A model generated the notes under the pieces. The model was not told where the DNA came from. It did no database searches and worked only from the letters and a program-made list of their open reading frames with translations. The translations under genes and the position numbers were made by a program. A DNA stretch of 5,273 nt from Thermoflavifilum sp. GTDB lineage: Bacteria > Bacteroidota > Bacteroidia > Chitinophagales > Chitinophagaceae. Numbering within the stretch: position 1 is the stretch's first letter; the number at the start of each line of letters is the position of its first letter. This document shows positions 1-5,273 of the stretch, piece by piece. Location: assembly GCA_019683625.1 (NCBI GenBank), contig JADGHY010000157.1:1-5273 (forward strand), read 5' to 3'.

Positions 1-57
1 CATCAATATCCTTCATTGGGCATGCAGATCCTGGGTTCTGTAAGCATTAAATTTTAA
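1..57 (+). CDS. C-terminal tail of an outer-membrane beta-barrel protein (partial)
   Basis: The first 18 codons of the window are open and end at a TAA at 55-57. The last residues alternate hydrophobic and polar and finish in phenylalanine (tail GMQILGSVSIKF: F, I, V, G, I, M at every second position). This is the usual signature of the last beta-strand of an outer-membrane barrel, recognised by the BAM complex. The preceding YPSL resembles the end of many Bacteroidota TonB-dependent receptors, but 18 residues cannot fix the family. The other two plus-strand frames stop at 41-43 and 48-50 and show no such pattern. The stop lies three bases before the GTG of the next gene, so the two are probably cotranscribed. 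The main alternative is that this is untranslated leader that is open by chance. Confidence 0.5.
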   Translation, partial: HQYPSLGMQILGSVSIKF

Positions 58-60
58 TCA

Positions 61-1062
61 GTGGATATTTTTATTTATTTCAGGGAAATGCTTTATGAAC
101 AAGGCAGGGCCATATTGCCTGGCTTTGGCGAGTGGATCCTGGAAAAGTTGCCGGCAAGCATTCATCCCGATGAAGAGCTGATTTATCCCCCCCGCCTGCA
201 TATCCATTTTCATTACGAGCCCAATGTGGATGCCCAGCCACTGGTGCAATTCATTGCCGAGTGGCAGAACATCATTCCTGCTGTGGCTGAGTTGCAGATG
301 AAAAAATCCCTTCGTCCGCTCGAAGAACTGCTGTTGCAGGGGAAAACTGTAGACATACCTTTGGTGGGCACCTTACATCGTGATGAAAATGGGATGTGGA
401 TATTTACGGAGTCTCCTCTTTTGCAGTTAGGATTAGAGGCCTTACCCATCAGGCCGCTTCTCCGCTCAGGCCAGCCTGCTGCTAGGGCAGGCAGCCCCGA
501 GCAGAAGCCCGAACCTGCGGCTATAGCCTCTTCAGCAGCTGCAGGCGGAACTATACCCTCAGCAGAGCCATCCGCTCAGGAAATAGCCGAAGCCGAACCT
601 TATCCGTTTGAAGACCGCCCGTCGCGGGGCAAAGGGTGGTGGATTGCCCTGGGAGTGGTGCTGATATTGATAGCCGTAGGATGGACAGCCTGGGACAAAG
701 GCTGGCTGAAGCCTTTGCAAAAAAAAATTTGGGGTGACACGATCACCACTTCGGCTCCGGCAGTGCCTCAGCAAAGCATATCCTCAGATTCCGCACAGCA
801 TCATCGTTCTGGCAGTACAGGAGCTGATTCGGTAAATACTTATCAACTCGTGCTCTCCGGTTATGCCGACTCTTCACAGGCTGCCAGGTTTCTGAATGAA
901 GTGGTTAATAAGGGTTGGCCAAATGCCATGTTCGTGAAAGATAGCGCTTCGGATCTGTATTTGGTAATCATTCCCGTCAGCACCACGGCTGCTGATACAC
1001 AGCAATGGGTCAGCCAATTTCAGCAGATTTTCGGCGGCCATCCTTATTTCAGGAAACCATAA
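61..1062 (+). CDS. CCDC81-type HU-domain, single-pass membrane, SPOR-domain protein
   Basis: This 333-residue protein has the Bacteroidota layout of CCDC81-like HU domains joined to a SPOR domain. Residues 1-60 carry the family opening (LYEQGRAILPGFGEW, like the usual LYE..CVIVPGFGGF). Residues about 60-132 look like the second HU-like unit, including the VDIPLVGTLHRDENG turn. Residues 135-190 are a low-complexity Ala/Pro/Glu/Ser linker. Residues 193-211 form one hydrophobic membrane span. Residues 260-333 are a SPOR-like domain (starting TYQLVLSGYADSSQAARF), a fold that binds peptidoglycan with denuded glycan strands at division sites. The expected topology is cytoplasmic N-terminus and periplasmic SPOR. 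The GTG start at 61 is chosen because the family N-terminus begins there; an ATG at 88 would cut into the first HU helix. No Shine-Dalgarno is visible, and the start is three bases after the upstream stop, so coupling is likely. A run of nine A at 719-727 lies just after the membrane span. The binding partner (DNA or protein) is not known from sequence. Confidence 0.87.
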   Translation: MDIFIYFREMLYEQGRAILPGFGEWILEKLPASIHPDEELIYPPRLHIHFHYEPNVDAQPLVQFIAEWQNIIPAVAELQMKKSLRPLEELLLQGKTVDIPLVGTLHRDENGMWIFTESPLLQLGLEALPIRPLLRSGQPAARAGSPEQKPEPAAIASSAAAGGTIPSAEPSAQEIAEAEPYPFEDRPSRGKGWWIALGVVLILIAVGWTAWDKGWLKPLQKKIWGDTITTSAPAVPQQSISSDSAQHHRSGSTGADSVNTYQLVLSGYADSSQAARFLNEVVNKGWPNAMFVKDSASDLYLVIIPVSTTAADTQQWVSQFQQIFGGHPYFRKP

Positions 1063-1070
1063 GCTGAGCG

Positions 1071-1820
1071 TTACATCACCCGTTCATACAACCATGGCGG
1101 AGCCAGGCGCATGGCAAGTGCCACCCATCGCCATCGTGGCGTCACATATAGCACACGCCTGTGGTGGTGCATGGCCCGGAATATTTGTCGGGCGGCCGTT
1201 TCCGTGCTGCACATCCAGAATCGTTTGCCTTCCATGGGCTTAGTATCCACAAATCCGGGGCGGATGTCGGTGATGTAAACGGGCAGCCTGGCCTTACGGG
1301 CTTTGTGATGCAGGGCCTGAAGATAGCTGATCTGATAAGCTTTAGAAGCAAAATAGGCCGGAGCATGCCGGTCGCCCCGAAGGCCGGCCACAGAGGTGAT
1401 GGCCAACAGATGGCCTTTTCGGCATTGTTGAAAATATTGAAAAGCCCAGTCGACCACCGCTGTGAAGCCTTTGACATTGGTTTCAAGCATGCCTTCCTCA
1501 ATGGCATAATCCAGCGCAGGGTTCACGAGGCCGTATCCGGCACAATGTACCAATATATCCATCCCGCCCAATTCCGTGAGGGTGTGGTTGAGGATCTCGG
1601 GGATGGTGGCTACCTGACGCACATCCAGCTGGGCCACCACATGAGGGATATGAGGATATTGGGCTGCAAGGGCCTGCATGGGTGCAGTTGTCCGGGCCAG
1701 TAAGGCTGTAGGATAGCTGTTTGACAGGCACAGCTTGGCCAAAGCATGGCCCATTCCTGTGCTGGCTCCAATAATCACCACCCGGGGTTGAGGCATAGCA
1801 GAAAGGATTTTATTTAACAT
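1071..1820 (-). CDS. SDR-family NAD(P)-dependent oxidoreductase
   Basis: This is a classical short-chain dehydrogenase/reductase of 249 residues, a normal length for the family. The Rossmann nucleotide-binding motif GASTGMG is at residues 18-24. Arg43 after the second strand hints at NADP(H) preference. HCAGYG at 92-97 replaces the usual NNAG. The catalytic set appears complete: Asn115, Ser143 (ITSVAG), Tyr156 and Lys160 (YFASK), followed by DIRPGFVDT at 185-193. The C-terminal tail has the basic and aromatic pattern common in Bacteroidota SDRs of the YbbO/DltE kind; the substrate cannot be told. The chosen ATG at 1820 overlaps the sdaA stop as ATGTTAA. A second ATG at 1796 would give 241 residues and begin right before the first beta-strand. 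A longer reading back to 1907 would place 29 extra, non-family residues inside sdaA and is not favoured. Coupling to sdaA suggests co-expression but no shared pathway is evident. Confidence 0.9.
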   Translation of the reverse strand: MLNKILSAMPQPRVVIIGASTGMGHALAKLCLSNSYPTALLARTTAPMQALAAQYPHIPHVVAQLDVRQVATIPEILNHTLTELGGMDILVHCAGYGLVNPALDYAIEEGMLETNVKGFTAVVDWAFQYFQQCRKGHLLAITSVAGLRGDRHAPAYFASKAYQISYLQALHHKARKARLPVYITDIRPGFVDTKPMEGKRFWMCSTETAARQIFRAMHHHRRVLYVTPRWRWVALAMRLAPPWLYERVM

Positions 1821-3238
1821 TCGCTCAAGCCAAGCGGGATATGCACAGCCAGTCCGCCTTCCGCGGTCTCCTTGTATTTTGCATTCATATCCAGTGCTGT
1901 TTCCCACATGGTTTTCACCACGGTATCCAGAGACACCTTAGCCTGGTCGGGGTTGCTTTGCAGCGCAAGCTGTGCGGCGGTGATGGCTTTCACGGCGCCC
2001 ATGGTGTTGCGTTCGATGCAGGGGATCTGTACCAGTCCGGCCACCGGATCGCAAGTCAATCCCAGATGATGCTCCATGGCTATTTCTGCAGCCATCAGGC
2101 ATTGGCGCTGGGTACCCCCAAGGGCTTCGGTTAATGCGGCTGCGGCCATGGCGGCACTTACCCCGATTTCGGCCTGGCATCCACCCATCGCAGCCGAGAT
2201 GGTTGCCCCCTTTTTGAAAATACCGCCAATCACGGATGCCGTCAACAGAAAATGTGCGATATCCTGTGGCCGATCGTGTTGGCGAAACAGGATCAGGTAA
2301 TGCAAAACAGCGGGGATCACGCCGGCAGCGCCATTGGTAGGTGCGGTTACCACCCGGCCAAAGGCGGCATTTTCTTCATTTACAGCCAGGGCAAAGCAGC
2401 AGACCCAATCGAGAATATCGTGAAAAGCGGTAGCCTGTTGGCGAATTTTTTTTATCCAGTCGTCATATCCTGCATCGGGTAGTCCATGCAATAGCCTGCG
2501 GTTGAGTTCGGCAGCCCGGCGTTTCACATGCAAGATACCGGGCAATTCACCTTCGGTATGGCAACCCTTGTAGATGCAATCCCGCATCACCTGCCAGATC
2601 TGCGCAAGTCCTTGCTTCACCTGTTGTTCATCCCGGATAGCCAGTTCATTTTCCATGACCAATTCCGAGATGGGCAAGCCTGTGGTCTGGCACCAGTAAA
2701 GCAGATCTGCCGCCGTATCTATCGGAAAAGGGATATCTGCCGTTGTCGTTTGTACATAAGCTGTGGAGGCTCCTTCTTTCACAATGAATCCGCCACCTAC
2801 GGAATAATACACTTCACGAAAGCGCGCATCGGTAGATGTTGCCTCAAACGCCAGACCATTGGGGTGAAACGGCAGGCTCTCCTGGTAATGAAATAAGATG
2901 TCGTGAGCAGGGTCAAAATGGATTGGCATTGTACCTCCCAACAGCAATTGTTTTTGTTGCCGGATGGCTTGTATTTTTTCCGGAATGAGTTGCGTTGAGC
3001 ACGTGGCAGGATCTTCGCCCAGCAGCCCCATCATCACGGCCAAATCCGTACCATGCCCGCGACCGGTTTTGGCCAAAGAACCATAAAGATGAATTTGTAT
3101 GTGTTGCGGCTGAAGCTGCTGTTGTTCCAGTTGCTGCAGGAAAGAAAGGGCCGCCCGCCAGGGTCCCAGCGTGTGTGAACTGGATGGACCCACACCAATT
3201 TTAAACATGTCAAACACGGAAATAAATTCCCGTAACAT
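1814..3238 (-). CDS. sdaA: L-serine ammonia-lyase, single-chain iron-sulfur type
   Basis: This 474-residue protein matches the one-chain SdaA/SdaB type (about 455 residues in gamma-proteobacteria), which converts L-serine to pyruvate and ammonia in the cytoplasm with a [4Fe-4S] cluster. The N-terminal domain holds GVGPSSSHT (residues 15-23), the beta-domain signature. The C-terminal catalytic domain holds APTNGAAGVIPAVL from 299, GGCQAE with Cys354, TCDPVAG with Cys396 and QIPCIERN with Cys407. The spacing of these three cysteines (42 and 11) fits the cluster ligands of the family. The chain ends in Cys474, as expected for the 'tail-in-mouth' arrangement in which the last residue reaches the active-site iron. 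The ATG at 3238 precedes the conserved FISVFDMFKIG start by few residues and is the only good candidate. The gene lies 47 bases after the FKBP-like gene and overlaps the SDR start. A short inverted repeat (CTTAG at 3242, CTAAG at 3254) lies just upstream; no consensus promoter is clear. Confidence 0.97.
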   Translation of the reverse strand: MLREFISVFDMFKIGVGPSSSHTLGPWRAALSFLQQLEQQQLQPQHIQIHLYGSLAKTGRGHGTDLAVMMGLLGEDPATCSTQLIPEKIQAIRQQKQLLLGGTMPIHFDPAHDILFHYQESLPFHPNGLAFEATSTDARFREVYYSVGGGFIVKEGASTAYVQTTTADIPFPIDTAADLLYWCQTTGLPISELVMENELAIRDEQQVKQGLAQIWQVMRDCIYKGCHTEGELPGILHVKRRAAELNRRLLHGLPDAGYDDWIKKIRQQATAFHDILDWVCCFALAVNEENAAFGRVVTAPTNGAAGVIPAVLHYLILFRQHDRPQDIAHFLLTASVIGGIFKKGATISAAMGGCQAEIGVSAAMAAAALTEALGGTQRQCLMAAEIAMEHHLGLTCDPVAGLVQIPCIERNTMGAVKAITAAQLALQSNPDQAKVSLDTVVKTMWETALDMNAKYKETAEGGLAVHIPLGLSEC

Positions 3239-3285
3239 AGGCTTAGATTTTAGCTAAGTTACAGGAATTTCCGGCAAACACCTGA

Positions 3286-3798
3286 TCAGTGCGCGTGCCT
3301 GACGTCAAGCAACTGAATCTTATAAATCAAAGGTGTGTTCGATGGAATAATAGGAGGTAAGCCATAATATCCGTAACAGAGTACTGATGGAGCATAAATG
3401 CGAATACCTCCGCCTGCGGTAATTTTTTGTACGGCGATCTGCCAGGCCGGAATGGTGTTCTGCAGGATGGTAGTCAATGAAGTGGTGTCGGCTTTTGCAA
3501 AGGTGGAATCATTCAAGAATTTTCCCCAGAAATGCACGGTAATCGTGTCTTGCAAATGCACGCTATCGCCATCACCCACGGAATCAATTACATAATACAA
3601 ATAGGTAGTATCTCCCCCCAGCAGCATAATCGTATCCCGATAGGCAAGAATGCCATGGAATGCCAAGTACTGTTGCAAGGCCTGATCATCCAATCGGTTT
3701 TGTAAGGCCTGATTAAAATTGTTGTCGGAGTTCTTCAGGCAGGATGTGGTCATCAGGGCTACCAGAGCCACCAGCATAACAGCTTTAAGGTTGTGCAT
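3286..3798 (-). CDS. Lipoprotein with FKBP-type peptidyl-prolyl isomerase-like domain
   Basis: This 170-residue protein starts with a lipoprotein signal peptide: a short basic n-region, a hydrophobic stretch at 6-16 and a relaxed lipobox LMTTSC with the lipidated cysteine at 20. It is therefore expected in the periplasm or outer membrane. Residues about 80-166 align with FKBP folds: ITVHFWGKF for the usual VTVHYTGKL, TIPAWQIAVQKI for VIPGWQEGLQLM, and CYGYYGLPPIIPSNTPLIYKIQLLDV-like ending for the YG..G..IPPNATL signature. Compared with FKBP12 numbering, Phe36, Ile56, Trp59 and Tyr82 equivalents are kept (Phe100, Ile116, Trp119, Tyr142), but the Asp37 position is Ala101 and the Tyr26 position is Phe90. 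Isomerase activity may be weak or absent, and a chaperone or binding role is possible. Residues 21-75 are a helical, Gln/Asn/Leu-rich linker as in small Bacteroidota FKBP lipoproteins. The gene precedes sdaA by 47 bases on the same strand and may share its transcript. Confidence 0.85.
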   Translation of the reverse strand: MHNLKAVMLVALVALMTTSCLKNSDNNFNQALQNRLDDQALQQYLAFHGILAYRDTIMLLGGDTTYLYYVIDSVGDGDSVHLQDTITVHFWGKFLNDSTFAKADTTSLTTILQNTIPAWQIAVQKITAGGGIRIYAPSVLCYGYYGLPPIIPSNTPLIYKIQLLDVRHAH

Positions 3799-3902
3799 AA
3801 ACAGATCAATTTATAAGGTGATGAAATAAAACACTGATAGTACAGAGTAAAAAACAAGCCAAAACGTTGCAAACAGGAATAAAAATGCTGAGGGAGTGAG
3901 CT

Positions 3903-3980
<78 letters not shown>

Positions 3981-3991
3981 GTTTACGCGCA

Positions 3992-4022
3992 CAAAGGTAT
4001 AACAAATTGCTAAATCCCCAAT
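3992..4022 (-). promoter_or_regulatory. Promoter of the tRNA-His gene (Bacteroidota -33/-7 type)
   Basis: Read on the minus strand, the -7 element TACCTTTG (3992-3999) matches the Bacteroidota consensus TAnnTTTG exactly. It is preceded by 19 bases and an ATTG (4019-4022) that fits the -33 TTG element at the usual spacing. The predicted transcription start falls a few bases before the tRNA 5' end at 3980, leaving a very short leader for RNase P to remove. Confidence 0.75.
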
Positions 4023-4033
4023 GATTCTCTGTC

Positions 4034-4047
4034 CTCTTCATGAAGAG
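4034..4047. repeat. 14-bp perfect palindrome CTCTTCATGAAGAG
   Basis: Seven bases are mirrored exactly with no loop, 11 bases upstream of the -33 element of the tRNA promoter. The position and symmetry would suit a dimeric regulator or could be chance; about one third of a palindrome this long is expected by chance in a window of this size. It lacks the loop and trailing T-run of a terminator. Confidence 0.35.
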
Positions 4048-4119
4048 ACTTTTCCCCCTACCAGAAAGGTTTCAAGGTCTTGCAGATTTGGATGGAATCT
4101 TAAACAATGGAGCATACAT

Positions 4120-4139
4120 TGCTGTTAAGATGCTGTTAA
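4120..4139. repeat. Direct repeat TGCTGTTAA x2, 11-base period
   Basis: Two identical copies of TGCTGTTAA start at 4120 and 4131, about one helical turn apart, in the intergenic region between the divergent tRNA and receptor genes and about 110 bases before the receptor's -7 motif. It might be a tandem binding site for a regulator. The function is unknown. Confidence 0.35.
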
Positions 4140-4251
4140 AAATATTATCCCCTATGGGATTGATGAGGCATTTGGTTGAACAATGAGGTGCGTACGTTGA
4201 AATTGACATTCCGCTCATCACATATTCACAAATCGTTGGGTATCTATCAGA

Positions 4252-4259
4252 TAACTTTG
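4252..4259 (+). promoter_or_regulatory. -7 element TAACTTTG of the receptor gene
   Basis: This octamer matches the Bacteroidota TAnnTTTG motif exactly. The nearest upstream TTG (4236-4238) is only 13 bases away, shorter than the usual 19 or so, so a proper -33 element is not seen. The predicted transcription start is about 4264-4267. This would leave a leader of roughly 40 bases before the preferred ATG at 4306 and would make the ATG at 4264 leaderless. Confidence 0.55.
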
Positions 4260-4305
4260 CAGCATGAAAACGATAGATATTATGCGTATGTTGATTGTAC
4301 AAAAC

Positions 4306-5273
4306 ATGAAAAATTACATTTTAAGTGTTGTATTGGGAATAGGAATGCCCGTGTTAGGGTGGGCGCAAATGCCCGGTGGCGGGCAGATGCAGCGTATGGC
4401 CATTGGTCAGGTATATGGTAAAGTACTGGATGCATCAACCGGAAAACCTATTGAGTTTGCCACAGTTACCTTGCTGAATGCAAAAGATTCTGCTGTGGTA
4501 AATGGCATGCTTACCAAATCAAATGGGGATTTTAATTTAGATCATTTGCCTTTTGGAAGATTTATCCTTAAGGTGAATTTTCTGGGTTATCAGACTATCT
4601 TTAAGAATGTTACCCTCACGCCGTCTAATGCTCAGCAGGATCTGGGGAATTTTAAATTATCTCCGGTAGCCAAAGCGCTGGAAGGGGTGAGCATCACGGC
4701 ACAGCAGCCGCAATATACCATGAACATTGACCGGAAGGTGTTCAATGTAGAAAAAAGCTTAACCACCGTTGGGGGTACCGCCACGGATGTGCTGCGTCAG
4801 GTGCCTTCTGTAAATGTGGATATTGATGGCAATGTAACGGTGCGCAATGCCACTCCTCAGATTTTTGTGGATGGCAAACCTACGGCCTTAACGCTCGATC
4901 AGATTCCTGCCGATGCCATTGAAAGCATAGAAGTCATCACCAACCCATCTGCAAAATATGATGCATCGGGGCAAGGTGGCATCATCAATATCATCCTGAA
5001 GAAAAACAAAAAGGCCGGCATCAACGGCATGCTGAGGCTGGGTGCTGGCACACACGATAAATACAATGCAGGCGCCGATCTTGCTATCCGCCAGAATCCT
5101 TTTAACTTCTATCTGAATTACAATTACTTCCAGAACAATGAAATGTATTCGGGTAAAAACACCACAAATATTCTTTCTTCACCGGATCACAACACATATA
5201 GCAATACCGAACAATCAACCGATGGAAAGAATAACCGCGCCTTTCAGTTTGGCAGGTTTGGATTAGATTATTA
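4306..5273 (+). CDS. Outer-membrane TonB-dependent-receptor-like beta-barrel protein (3' end missing)
   Basis: The frame stays open to the window edge, giving 322 complete codons. Residues 1-20 form a Sec signal peptide (MKNYILSVVLGIGMPVLGWA, cleavage before Gln21). Residues about 34-118 are a carboxypeptidase-regulatory-like beta-sandwich (GQVYGKVLDASTGKPIEFATV, then GDFNLDHLPFGRF and VNFLGYQT). Residues about 137-231 are a plug domain, with the typical DVLRQVPSVNVDIDGNVTV, IFVDGKPTAL, IPADAIESIEVITNPSAKYD and GGIINI blocks. Beta-barrel strands begin after that (LRLGAGTHDKYNAGADL, FYLNYNYFQN). This is the outer-membrane beta-barrel family common in Bacteroidota beside SusC-type receptors; the ligand is unknown and no clear TonB box was seen. 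Four in-frame ATGs exist (4264, 4282, 4288, 4306) after a stop at 4252. The last is chosen because it starts a clean signal peptide and leaves room for the leader set by the -7 motif. The full gene is likely more than 700 codons. Confidence 0.92.
   Translation, partial: MKNYILSVVLGIGMPVLGWAQMPGGGQMQRMAIGQVYGKVLDASTGKPIEFATVTLLNAKDSAVVNGMLTKSNGDFNLDHLPFGRFILKVNFLGYQTIFKNVTLTPSNAQQDLGNFKLSPVAKALEGVSITAQQPQYTMNIDRKVFNVEKSLTTVGGTATDVLRQVPSVNVDIDGNVTVRNATPQIFVDGKPTALTLDQIPADAIESIEVITNPSAKYDASGQGGIINIILKKNKKAGINGMLRLGAGTHDKYNAGADLAIRQNPFNFYLNYNYFQNNEMYSGKNTTNILSSPDHNTYSNTEQSTDGKNNRAFQFGRFGLDY

Larger units (their letters stand above)
4023..4251. other. Divergent intergenic region without a recognisable gene
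   Basis: Together with the two promoters, this stretch makes up roughly 325 bases between the tRNA and the receptor start. The short open frames here on either strand (for example 4072-4302 minus and 4176-4421 plus) have no family resemblance and overlap the real receptor gene or its promoter. Apart from the 14-bp palindrome and the 9-bp direct repeat listed separately I see no structured RNA, terminator or riboswitch. Confidence 0.5.

Noticed and set aside
461..580. Decamer TCCGCTCAGG repeated at 461 and 571
   Set aside because: It lies inside the linker coding region, has only two copies 110 bases apart, and is read in different frames; most likely chance or compositional bias.
1161..1703. 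180-codon open frame on the plus strand opposite the SDR gene
   Set aside because: The SDR on the minus strand has complete family motifs; this frame has no recognisable domain and is a shadow.
1821..1907. 29-residue N-terminal extension of the SDR gene
   Set aside because: It would overlap the end of sdaA in another frame, its residues do not resemble SDR sequence, and the Rossmann fold begins after the ATG at 1820 or 1796.
3254..3278. Possible promoter for sdaA (minus-strand TTTG, 13 bases, TAACTTAG)
   Set aside because: The -7 match is imperfect (TTAG for TTTG) and the spacing is about 6 bases shorter than the Bacteroidota norm.
3844..3902. Possible terminator after the tRNA (GCTCACTCCCTCAGC followed by T-runs on the minus strand)
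   Set aside because: Only three base pairs form before mismatches, so no stable hairpin can be supported.
4176..4421. 81-codon plus-strand open frame across the receptor promoter
   Set aside because: It overlaps the receptor signal peptide in a different frame and has no family features.

Overview
The window looks like ordinary chromosomal DNA from a member of the Bacteroidota, most likely the Chitinophagaceae or a close relative. The evidence is a CCDC81-type HU protein carrying a SPOR domain, an outer-membrane beta-barrel receptor with a carboxypeptidase-regulatory-like N-terminus, the Bacteroidota promoter motif TAnnTTTG at two places, and a lack of Shine-Dalgarno sequences ahead of the starts. 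The family-level guess is inference; the phylum is well supported.

Layout. Positions 1-57 hold the last 18 codons of an upstream plus-strand gene, probably an outer-membrane beta-barrel protein. Three bases later a GTG codon starts a 333-residue inner-membrane protein: N-terminal CCDC81-type HU-like domains, a low-complexity linker, one membrane span and a C-terminal SPOR domain. It converges with a minus-strand block, with only 8 bases between the stop codons. In order of transcription the minus block runs tRNA-His(GTG), a small lipoprotein with an FKBP-like domain, the single-chain iron-sulfur L-serine ammonia-lyase SdaA, and a classical short-chain dehydrogenase/reductase (SDR) whose start overlaps the sdaA stop codon (ATGTTAA). 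Divergent from the tRNA, across about 325 bases of intergenic DNA, an outer-membrane TonB-dependent-receptor-like gene starts on the plus strand and runs off the window.

How the genes work together. The sdaA-SDR pair is probably translationally coupled, and the FKBP-like gene 47 bases upstream may be in the same transcript. SdaA turns serine into pyruvate and ammonia; the SDR substrate is unknown. The HU/SPOR protein has a layout that could link DNA or a cytoplasmic partner to septal peptidoglycan. The divergent intergenic region carries a well-formed promoter for the tRNA and a -7 motif for the receptor gene, plus a 14-bp perfect palindrome and a 9-bp direct repeat of unknown meaning.

I see no mobile element, CRISPR array, phage gene or defence system. 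The most notable items are the HU-membrane-SPOR architecture, the C-terminal cysteine of SdaA, and an FKBP-like domain that has lost a key active-site aspartate.
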